Source of the DNA: Planctomycetota bacterium
GTDB lineage: Bacteria; Planctomycetota; Phycisphaerae; WQYP01
Length of the DNA stretch: 54,692 nucleotides
Direction: 5' to 3'
Assembly (NCBI GenBank): GCA_021785435.1
Contig: JAJYFE010000008.1
Coordinates: 1-54,692 of the forward strand
The notes beneath the pieces were generated by a model, which worked only from the letters and a program-made list of their open reading frames with translations, did not search any database and was not told the origin of the DNA. Below, piece by piece: positions 18,006 through 25,178 of this stretch (positions within the stretch are counted from its first letter, which is position 1; each line of letters opens with the position of its first letter). The position numbers were made by a program, and so were the translations under genes.

Positions 18006-18409
18006 GGAATTTCCTTGCGTTTTGGCCAAGCAAAGTCCTCCATCGGCTCCAATGCCACATATTATATCCAGGATAGACAGGACAGATATAAGATCGGCAG
18101 TGGGCTGCGAAGATCCTGGCGGGGGACTGGCAAAATGGGCGGGGAGAGGGTTGGGGGCGGGCAGGTTCCGGCAGGTTTGCGGCGGCAAACGGGGTCCCGG
18201 TAGCCATCGGGACTGGGGGATGGCTGGTGGGCGCGATGCGGCGCGGGCCGCATATCCACAAATTCGGGCAGACCGTCGTGGCGCCAGGATCAACGGGCGA
18301 ACTTGGCGGGCGCAAAATGGCGCGAAAATGTAAGTGGTTGGTGTAACTGGAGTTGTCGGCGGGTCCGCCAGGTCCGCCAAGTCCGCCGAGTTGTTTATGA
18401 GGGTGGTGT
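18006..18409. other. Intergenic region with short tandem GTCCGCC repeats
   Basis: No gene was recognised in this 404-bp stretch. At 18361-18391 there is a 9-bp tandem pattern (GTCCGCCAG, GTCCGCCAA, GTCCGCCGA). Near 18070-18090 the word AGGATAGACAGGACAGATA resembles dispersed short repeats and also holds an AT-rich patch that could be the promoter for the DUF1638 operon. Confidence 0.35.
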
Positions 18410-19603
18410 TCAAATTTTCGATTCCGGCATGGGGTTGGTGTCGGCCGAGGGCTGGTCACCGGCGTGGAGAGACCAGAGGATGGAGGCGGCGGAGGGGGAG
18501 GGCGTGGATCGGATATGGAGGGCGGGCTTGGCTCGTTCGAGCGTGCGGAGCGAGAAGCCCGCGGCACGGGCAAGAGCGATGAGTTCCCGGCGGGACTTGG
18601 GGCCAGGTTGGAGTTGAGCGGCAAGCCAGGCGGTGCAGGCGTCGAGTTTGACGGGATCCGGACCATGGGGCTGGGGTGGTATGGACAACAGACTGTCGGG
18701 ATCGAAGCAGGGCTGCGACTCCGGATGCCAAACGATATGGCCGTCGTGGATGCTGTAGCCAAGCGGGGGTGGTTCGGGGGCGAGGTTATTTTTTACGGGG
18801 ACGAGCAGGCGGCGGTTGGGGTCGGGGTTTTCCTCACGGCGATCCCGGATGGCGGCGAAGATACTACGGGCCACACCAGCCAAGGCGGCGCCACCGGGGA
18901 CGCGGTGGATGGCGGAACGGTAGTGGGCTCTGGCCAGGTGGACGACCGCGAGGAGGGCCGAGCCTGTGTAGAAGGGGAGCAGCTGGATGTGTTCGAAGGC
19001 GATGTAGCCTTTGCGGCCACCGGCGCGGCAGGAATCGTCCAGGGCGGGCACCAGGGGATCCACGATAATGAGCTTGGCGTAGCCCATGGCGGCGATCTGG
19101 TCGCCGAGTTGCTGGCCGTCGCGCGGCAGTTGAACGCGGTAGCCCTGCAGGCTGTACCAAGCGGGAATGAAGACGCGGCTGGGATCAGCGCCGGCGGCGA
19201 GGAGGCGGGGGAGGACGGTCCGAGTGAGGTTGTCTTCACTGCCGATGAAAAGGACGTTGGCGGGGGGCCGCAGGGGGGTAGCGGCGGGTTCATCGGGCCA
19301 GGGGCGGCCGGTGGTGACGCGGGCGGCGAGATCAAGGGCGAGGAGGGACTTGCCGAGGCCGGGGTCGCCGGCGAGGACGGTGATTTCACTAAGAGGGATA
19401 TGGTCTTTCCAGAGCCATTCGGTGGCTGTGGGCGCATCGGAGGTGATGGGTTGGGGGGTGGGGCGTCGTGGCGGGAGGGGCGTGGGGCGGTCCGGATCGA
19501 CAGGCGCCGGCGGGTCATCGTTATGGTGGCGCAGACCGGACCGCGAGTCGTCGGGGCGGGCATCGAAGTTATCGTCTTCCGAATGGGGCGAGACGTCCAG
19601 CAT
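18410..19603 (-). CDS. RepA-like AAA-family ATPase (AAA_25)
   Basis: This 397-aa protein resembles the RecA/DnaB-like ATPases carried by plasmids, phages and integrated elements. A proline-rich N-terminus precedes the core, which begins ISLSEITVLAGDPGLGKSLL in general form: Walker A is GDPGLGKS (K85), Walker B lies in KLIIVDPLVPAL, and VVHLARAHYRSAIHRVPGGA matches the sensor region of the family. It probably acts as a replication helicase or loader for a mobile element. I chose the ATG at 19603 (AAAGGAA upstream) over 19840. It points away from the decayed cas1-cas2 region and begins about 180 bp from it, so insertion of the element carrying it may have removed the rest of cas4/cas1. Confidence 0.75.
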   Translation of the reverse strand: MLDVSPHSEDDNFDARPDDSRSGLRHHNDDPPAPVDPDRPTPLPPRRPTPQPITSDAPTATEWLWKDHIPLSEITVLAGDPGLGKSLLALDLAARVTTGRPWPDEPAATPLRPPANVLFIGSEDNLTRTVLPRLLAAGADPSRVFIPAWYSLQGYRVQLPRDGQQLGDQIAAMGYAKLIIVDPLVPALDDSCRAGGRKGYIAFEHIQLLPFYTGSALLAVVHLARAHYRSAIHRVPGGAALAGVARSIFAAIRDRREENPDPNRRLLVPVKNNLAPEPPPLGYSIHDGHIVWHPESQPCFDPDSLLSIPPQPHGPDPVKLDACTAWLAAQLQPGPKSRRELIALARAAGFSLRTLERAKPALHIRSTPSPSAASILWSLHAGDQPSADTNPMPESKI

Positions 19604-19786
19604 GGGTTGTTCCTTTGAACCACGAGCTGCGAGCCAAAGAGACGATGCAGTTATAGTCGCGAAAGAGAGCGGATAATGCGGTGCAACCGCGAAGGAATTG
19701 GAAGATGGGAGCCAGGCGTTAGGAGTTGGGAGTGGGCCGGGTCTCACGCGCAGACGTGGGGACGCGGGTACAAACCCATGGGGGCG

Positions 19787-19909
19787 ATGTTGGGGTACGC
19801 CAACATGAGGCAGCCCCCCATGCGTCCGTCGCACGGGCAACTCGCTCGGTTCGTCGTCGTGTGGCTGCTTGGTGAAATACCAACCCTGAGGTTTCTGACA
19901 AGGCGGTGA
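19787..19909 (+). pseudogene. cas1: cas1 relic, C-terminal fragment
   Basis: The frame ending at TGA 19907-19909 encodes QLARFVVVWLLGEIPTLRF followed by LTRR. The end of Cas1 and Cas4-Cas1 fusion proteins usually reads like QARxLARFLLGEIPxYxPFxxR, and this fragment fits it with a small insertion (VVVW). Upstream residues (MLGYANMRQPP) vaguely match the preceding Cas1 helix. Nothing further upstream resembles Cas1, and no active-site residues remain. The fragment is followed 30 bp downstream by a cas2 relic in the same orientation, the standard cas1-cas2 order. Confidence 0.6.
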
Positions 19910-19939
19910 TAAGGGGTATCTTGTTGGGGGTCAATATTC

Positions 19940-20259
19940 ATGCGCCGCTGTTTTCTGGTCACTTAGGAGGTGCGCGAACCGAAACGTCGGCGGCGTATTT
20001 TCAAGGACGGGAGAGGCTACGGCGAACACCGGCGATGTCCGGCCTTTTTCCGCGTGCTCAGGGAGGTGGACGCGTGCGAACGCAGCGTGATCTGGAAGAG
20101 GCCCTGAGCGTGAAGGAAGGCTAGACCATGATCCTGGATTCAGGCCCGGACGAAGACGCCGCCTGCGGCGCGGCAGCGGTGCTCGGCGAAGGTCCGCCGC
20201 AGGCGGAGCGGGGTGTGGTAGGATATAGGCCGCCGTGCCGCGTGGGTGGCCCACACTAA
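19940..20259 (+). pseudogene. cas2: cas2 relic with premature stops and a frameshift
   Basis: Cas2 forms the integrase complex with Cas1. From ATG 19940 the frame reads MRRCFLVT, then TAG, then EVREPKRRRRIFKDGRGYGE and FFRVLREVD. That is the Cas2 N-terminus (family form MRRxYLVTYDVxDPKRLRRVF..MxGYGxHLQYSVF), with the conserved Tyr turned into a stop and the Asp into Glu. After a frameshift near 20070 it continues as RTQRDLEEALSVKEG, a second TAG at 20122-20124, then TMILDSGPDED and GPPQAERGVV, the C-terminal half of Cas2. Two stops, one frameshift and loss of the catalytic Asp make it non-functional. It ends just before the cas12b ribosome binding site. Confidence 0.8.
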
Positions 20260-20271
20260 GGGGAGGAACAA

Positions 20272-23200
20272 ATGGCTGGACAAGAGATGGGACCGCCGAC
20301 GACTCAGCGTGCGTATACCCTTCGGCTGCACGGCGTGGACAGGAATGACAACTCGTGGCGCGACGCGTTGTGGGCCACCCATGAGGCGGTGAACAATGGA
20401 GCCAAAGTCTTCGGCGATTGGCTGCTGACCCTGCGCGGCGGGCTTGACCACACGCTGGTGGACGCGAAGGTGTCCCAAGGAAAAAACAAGTCAGATCGCA
20501 ATCCCACCACCGAGGAGCGCCGGGACCGTCGCATCCTGCTGGCACTGTCGTGGTTGAGTGTCGAGTCCGCCCCGAGGGACGATGACGCATACAAGGCGTT
20601 CGTCATCGCCAGTGGAAAGGATGATTCCCAATCGGGCCGCAATGAGAAGGTGATGGGGGGGTTTCGTGACATTCTCTGCAGGAGGGGTGTGAATGGCGCC
20701 GACTTTGACGCGTGGGTCAGGGACTGCGAATTGTCGCTTTCAGCGGCGATCCGCGAGGACGCAGTGTGGGTCAATCGGAGCGCGGCGTTTGACGTCGCCG
20801 CCAAGGAGTGTCCGGGGTTGACCCGCGATGAAATCTGGGACTTTCTCGGACCGTTCTTTGGGGGTCCCGAGTCATACCTGCTTCCCGCGAGGTCTGAGGC
20901 GGGTGTTGAGGCCGGCGGGGGAGCGCCGGGAAAAGAAGACAAGGCCAAGGATCTTGTCCAGAAGGCTGGCAGCTGGCTGAGCAGCCGTTTTGGGAGCGGC
21001 AAGGGCGCGGACTTCGGACGTATAAAAAAGGTGTGTGAAGCGATTGCCAAGTGGGCAGAGGATCAGGTAAATGGTGCCTCAGGTTATGCGTCAGGCCGCG
21101 ACGCGCTCGCTTCGCTGGCCGCTTCGCTCGCCGGGTTTCGGCCGTCCACCAATGACGCCGACGGTATTTGTGGTCTCATCAGCGGTCCCGGCTACAAAAG
21201 CGCGACGCGTAACAGCATCGCCGCGTGGACGCAGGCCGGCGGGGTTACCGCTCAAGCGCTACGTGAGCTGGCCGAAACCGCTAGGAAAGATGCTGACAAA
21301 TGCGGGGATAAAGTCGATGGCAAAGGCCCACGCCCCTACGCGAAGATGATCATTCAAGGGGTCGAGGCCGCGTGCGGTTTCCCCTACCAGAAGGCGGGCG
21401 ACCCGGCCCGGCACCAGGAGTTTTCCGTGATGCTCGACCATGCCGCCCGGCGAGTAAGTGTGGCCCATTCCTGGATTAAAAACGCCGAGGCCGAGCGTCG
21501 TCAATTTGAAGCCGACGTCCGGAGATTCCACGAGGTTCCGCCCGATGCGAAGGCGTGGCTCGACTCATACTGCAAAGGTCGGACGAAGAGTTCGGGGGCG
21601 GTCGAGTCGTATCACATCCGCAGACGGGCAATCGGTGGCTGGGAACAAGTCGTCGAGCGCTGGTCACGCGGCGGCTGCGAGACGGCGGATGACCGCATTG
21701 CCGCGGCGCGCGGTCTCCAGGCCGATCCGGAAGTCGACAAATGTGGTGACATTCAGCTCTTCGAAGCTCTTGCGGAAGACGACGCGATGTGCGTCTGGCG
21801 GGTGAATGGTGCGGCGAATGCCGAACCTTTGATTCGCTACGTCGCCGCCGTCGCGGCCGAGGCCAGACAACGCCGGTTCAAGGTTCCCGCCTACCGCCAC
21901 CCGGACCCGCTGGCGCACCCCGTCTTCTGCGATTTCGGTTGCTCCCGCTGGAAAATCGATTTCGCCGTCCACGCCGCGGCTTGCAAATTGGATGGCGCTC
22001 AAGCACAAGACCGGCGTAGACGGGCTGAGAAAGGCCAGGCCGAGGATAGCCTTGGGGCGGCTGAAAATGCCCTCGCATGGCTGTCCTGCCGCCACGCTAC
22101 CACAATGACGTTATGGAACGGTCACGCGTTTGGCAGCCGCCTCCAGCTCCGATGGTCATGCAAGCGTCTGACCAAGGATATGGCCCTGCGGGATGCTGTT
22201 GTTCCGACCGCGGTCCCGGTCACTCGTGCTGATCGTCTGGGCCGCGCGGCCGCCGGTGTATCAGCCGACTCGTCCGTCCGTATTCGTAACGTGTTTGAAG
22301 AGGATCATTGGAACGGTCGCCTGCAGGCGCCGCGGGCGCAGCTTGACGCCATTGCCAAACGCGTGGCCAGGTACGGTTGGGACATGAAAGCCGAGCAGAT
22401 GCGCAGCCGCATCCGCTGGCTGGTTTCCTTCTCCGCGAAATTGCGGCCCGACGACGGCCCATGGGTCCGCTACGCCAAAATATTTCCGGGCGACGCTCCT
22501 GACAAACCTTTTGTCTCCCGCAGGGGCGAGTATGCCGTCAAACACCAAAGCAATGACTCGCGCCAGGGCCGCGCTAAGTTGGTCCTCGCCCGTCTGCCTG
22601 GTCTGCGCGTTCTTTCCGTGGACTTGGGCCACCGCTTCGCCGCCGCGTGTGCCGTGTGGGAAACCCTCACCGCCGAACAGGTAAACATGAGGTGCGAAGA
22701 GGCGCGGCACGCTCGGCCCGCGGAAAGGGACCTGTACCTCCATCTGGCTGGCGCGGGAGCGGGTGGCAGGAAGCGCACGATCGTCTACCGCCGCGTCGGC
22801 GCGGATTACCTTGAAGTTGTCGATAAGCAGACCGGCGAGCTCAAGAAGGAGCCGCATCCCGCCCCTTGGGCGCGGCTGGATCGCCAATTCCTCATCAAAC
22901 TGCCCGGCGAGGAGCGACCGCCCCGCGCCGCATCGAGGAATGAAATTCAACAAGTCGCTGATTTTGCCAAACGACTCGGTTTGGCCGCGGACGATGAGCG
23001 GGGTTGCGGGCGTGCCGTAGATGAGCTTATGTCGCGCGCCGTGGGCGTTGCCACGCGCGGCCTGAAGCGCCACGCCCGGCGTGCCAAGATCGCCTACGCC
23101 CTTGATCCAAGCTTAAAGACCATCCCCGGCATGGGCGGCAATGAAAAGACCTTCACGCCCGGCGATGACGCCCATGTCGCATTCCTCACGGATGCCCTCT

Positions 23201-24888
23201 TCGACTGGCATGCCCTGGCCACAGAATCGAAATGGGACGATAAGTTCGCCCGCGAGCAGTGGAACGAGCACATCGCCGCGGTGGACAACGGCTGGCCGGT
23301 CGCCCGCGATGAGGGCGCCGAGGGACCAAGCCGACAGCAGCGCCGCAAGAACGATGACGCCCTCCGCCAACGGCTCGGGCCAATTGCCGAGCAGCTGGCC
23401 AAGGTTGATCGGGCCGGCATGCACAAAGCTTGGAAGGAGCGCTGGGAAAAGGATGACGGTCAAGAAGCCGTCGTTTCTGCTGTTCCGAAGGATCAAAAGG
23501 GTCCGGCGAAGACATTGGTCGGCAGTCCAGCCACGGGGCTGCATGCCGATCTGCGCTGGCTCACGGACTGGATCATGGGCAAATATCTGGCCGGTGCGGA
23601 AGGCCCCGGCTGGAAGCGGAACGTCGGCGGCCTGTCCGTCACCCGCATCGCCACGATGAAGTCGCTCTACCAGTTGCACAAATCCTTCGCCATGCGTGCC
23701 CGTCCCGACAAGCCGTGCGGTGCGCCGGAGAAGGGTGAACCGAACACGCGCGTCGCGCAATCCATTCTCGACGCGATGGAGCGTATGCGCGAGCAGCGGG
23801 TTAAGCAATCGGCCAGCCGCATTGTCGAGGCGGCACTTGGCGTCGGCATTGAGCGTAACCGTGCTTGGGATGATCTGAAAAAAAAGTGGCGATATCCCGG
23901 GCGCCCACGTGGATTGCTCTGCCCCGCTGGCACCAAGGGCATCGTGCAAGGTGACCCGCGGTTTAAAACCTGCCACGCCGTCGTCATCGAGAATCTCACC
24001 AACTACCGCCCTGACGAAGTACAGACTCGCCGCGAGAATCGCCAGCTCATGGCCTGGTCGTCCAGCAAGGTCAAGAAATATCTCTCGGATGCCTGCCAGC
24101 TTCACGGCCTGCACCTGCGCGAAGTCCAGGCCGGCTACACCTCGCGCCAGGATTCCCGCACCGGCGCGCCGGGAGTCCGCTGCGCCGACGTGCCCGTACA
24201 CGAATTCATGACCGCTTCCTGGTGGCGAAAGCAGGTCAACGCCGCTAAAAGGAAAAAAGACGAGAAAACTGGCGGCTCCGCCCGCGATCATTATCTTTTG
24301 AGACTTGATGGGGAATGCAGAAATGTTCCGGCGGAAACGTGGAGGGATCGGCGCCCGCTGCGCATCCCCGTAAGCGGCGGGGGACTCTTCGTTTCGGCGT
24401 CGCCGTGTGGCTGCTGCAAGCGAGAAGATTCCAAAAGTGCGCCAGCCTTGCAGGCCGATCTTAACGCCGCCGCCAATATCGGGTTAAAGGCTCTGTTGGA
24501 CCCCGATTGGCCCGGCGCGTGGTGGTATGTTCCCTGCGATTCCGCTACCTACAAGCCGCATGCCGAGAAAATCAAGGGGAGTGCCGCGGTTGATTGCAGT
24601 ATCCCACTTGTCCAAGCGACGGATGCGATCTCGCCGGAGGCTTCTAATAGCGGAGGAGAAAAGGCTGTTCCCAAGGGATCTGGCAAGAAGGAACGCGATA
24701 TTGTCAATCTCTGGCGCGCCCCAACGCACCTGCCAATCAACGGGCATGACTCGTCATGGCGTGGCTCCAAGGGGTATTGGAGCGATGTTCAGCGCCGGGT
24801 GGTGGAGGTTATCGACGGGCCACGTGACCTACCCGATCGCGCCGCGTCGGTGGGAAGGGGTATTGCATCCACGGACGTTCCGTGGTAA
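20272..24888 (+). CDS. cas12b: Cas12b (C2c1), enlarged type V-B CRISPR effector nuclease
   Basis: Cas12b is a single-protein, RNA-guided DNA nuclease that uses a crRNA-tracrRNA pair. The N-terminus LWATHEAVNNGAKVFGDWL corresponds to LWKLHKEVNAG in the Alicyclobacillus enzyme. RuvC motifs are intact: I, VLSVDLGHRFAAA (D784); II, AVVIENLTNYRPDEV (E1240), followed by the Cas12b hallmark ENRQLMAWSS and SRQDSRTGAPGVRC; III, LQADLNAAANIG (D1396). FLIKLPGEE after RuvC-I and the C-terminal NGHDSSWRGSKGYW also align with the family. The length, 1538 aa, is about 400 more than the 1129-aa prototype; extra sequence lies both before RuvC-I (784 versus about 570 residues) and between RuvC-I and -II (456 versus about 278). 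AAGGGGAGGA precedes the ATG. Upstream are cas1 and cas2 relics; downstream are a tracrRNA and the array. Type V-B is the best call. Confidence 0.92.
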   Translation: MAGQEMGPPTTQRAYTLRLHGVDRNDNSWRDALWATHEAVNNGAKVFGDWLLTLRGGLDHTLVDAKVSQGKNKSDRNPTTEERRDRRILLALSWLSVESAPRDDDAYKAFVIASGKDDSQSGRNEKVMGGFRDILCRRGVNGADFDAWVRDCELSLSAAIREDAVWVNRSAAFDVAAKECPGLTRDEIWDFLGPFFGGPESYLLPARSEAGVEAGGGAPGKEDKAKDLVQKAGSWLSSRFGSGKGADFGRIKKVCEAIAKWAEDQVNGASGYASGRDALASLAASLAGFRPSTNDADGICGLISGPGYKSATRNSIAAWTQAGGVTAQALRELAETARKDADKCGDKVDGKGPRPYAKMIIQGVEAACGFPYQKAGDPARHQEFSVMLDHAARRVSVAHSWIKNAEAERRQFEADVRRFHEVPPDAKAWLDSYCKGRTKSSGAVESYHIRRRAIGGWEQVVERWSRGGCETADDRIAAARGLQADPEVDKCGDIQLFEALAEDDAMCVWRVNGAANAEPLIRYVAAVAAEARQRRFKVPAYRHPDPLAHPVFCDFGCSRWKIDFAVHAAACKLDGAQAQDRRRRAEKGQAEDSLGAAENALAWLSCRHATTMTLWNGHAFGSRLQLRWSCKRLTKDMALRDAVVPTAVPVTRADRLGRAAAGVSADSSVRIRNVFEEDHWNGRLQAPRAQLDAIAKRVARYGWDMKAEQMRSRIRWLVSFSAKLRPDDGPWVRYAKIFPGDAPDKPFVSRRGEYAVKHQSNDSRQGRAKLVLARLPGLRVLSVDLGHRFAAACAVWETLTAEQVNMRCEEARHARPAERDLYLHLAGAGAGGRKRTIVYRRVGADYLEVVDKQTGELKKEPHPAPWARLDRQFLIKLPGEERPPRAASRNEIQQVADFAKRLGLAADDERGCGRAVDELMSRAVGVATRGLKRHARRAKIAYALDPSLKTIPGMGGNEKTFTPGDDAHVAFLTDALFDWHALATESKWDDKFAREQWNEHIAAVDNGWPVARDEGAEGPSRQQRRKNDDALRQRLGPIAEQLAKVDRAGMHKAWKERWEKDDGQEAVVSAVPKDQKGPAKTLVGSPATGLHADLRWLTDWIMGKYLAGAEGPGWKRNVGGLSVTRIATMKSLYQLHKSFAMRARPDKPCGAPEKGEPNTRVAQSILDAMERMREQRVKQSASRIVEAALGVGIERNRAWDDLKKKWRYPGRPRGLLCPAGTKGIVQGDPRFKTCHAVVIENLTNYRPDEVQTRRENRQLMAWSSSKVKKYLSDACQLHGLHLREVQAGYTSRQDSRTGAPGVRCADVPVHEFMTASWWRKQVNAAKRKKDEKTGGSARDHYLLRLDGECRNVPAETWRDRRPLRIPVSGGGLFVSASPCGCCKREDSKSAPALQADLNAAANIGLKALLDPDWPGAWWYVPCDSATYKPHAEKIKGSAAVDCSIPLVQATDAISPEASNSGGEKAVPKGSGKKERDIVNLWRAPTHLPINGHDSSWRGSKGYWSDVQRRVVEVIDGPRDLPDRAASVGRGIASTDVPW

Positions 24889-24889
24889 T

Positions 24890-24985
24890 CTTCTGCGGCC
24901 GCCTACAGGGCGGCGCACCACCGAGAATGTGTCTTCCCCGTCAATGGGCTTGGCACTCGGAGTCGATTTCATTCGCTGGTGGCTC
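24890..24985 (+). ncRNA. Predicted type V-B tracrRNA
   Basis: The sequence just after the cas12b stop reproduces the Cas12b tracrRNA plan. A 5' hairpin (GCCGCC 24898-24903 / GGCGGC 24909-24914) is followed by a stem strand CCGAG (24921-24925), anti-repeat 2 GTGTC (24929-24933), a small hairpin CCC/GGG (24937-24948), the returning stem strand CTCGG (24956-24960), and anti-repeat 1 AGTCGATTTCATTCGCTG (24961-24978). Anti-repeat 1 can pair with repeat positions 14-31 (15 Watson-Crick pairs, 2 G-U, 1 mismatch), and anti-repeat 2 with positions 32-36 (GACAC). Together they cover the 3' 23 nt of the repeat, as in the Alicyclobacillus system. Ends are approximate; a 7-bp hairpin at 24869-24885 over the cas12b stop could be part of the transcript. 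Confidence 0.82.
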
Positions 24986-25178
24986 TTTGACATCTGAGGA
25001 TGCGAGCGCGGCGGTGCTGCGGGGGGGGGCCGGGGTGCTCGCGTGGTCGGAAACGCCTGCCAACAGCGGCTTCTGCAGCTCCGGTGTGGGAGGTTGCGCC
25101 ATGCGTGGGATCTCCAAACAGTCGTCCTCGCGTTCCCGGCCCCAAACCGGCGGGATCAAAGGGGTTACAAGGGCTGCT
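24986..25178 (+). promoter_or_regulatory. Putative CRISPR leader
   Basis: These 193 bp lie between the tracrRNA anti-repeat and the first repeat. The downstream end of the array is the degenerate one, so the leader should be on this side and the array transcribed on the plus strand. TTGACA at 24987-24992 is a consensus -35 hexamer but lacks a convincing -10. An imperfect hairpin GCGAGC...GCTCGC brackets a G-rich run (25002-25043). Confidence 0.5.

Noticed and set aside
19906-20124. ORF of 72 aa as a small gene
   Set aside because: Its C-terminal part is the frameshifted second half of cas2; the rest has no coding character.
20159-20206. Perfect 12-bp inverted repeat CCGCCTGCGGCG / CGCCGCAGGCGG upstream of cas12b, considered as a terminator or operator
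   Set aside because: It falls inside the readable cas2 relic and lacks a T-run; it may be chance GC-rich coding sequence.
20272-24888. Alternative assignment of the effector to Cas12a, Cas12f or a TnpB-like protein
   Set aside because: The ENRQLMAWS and SRxDxRTGAPGxRC motifs, the repeat ends and the split tracrRNA anti-repeat fit Cas12b; size excludes Cas12f and TnpB.
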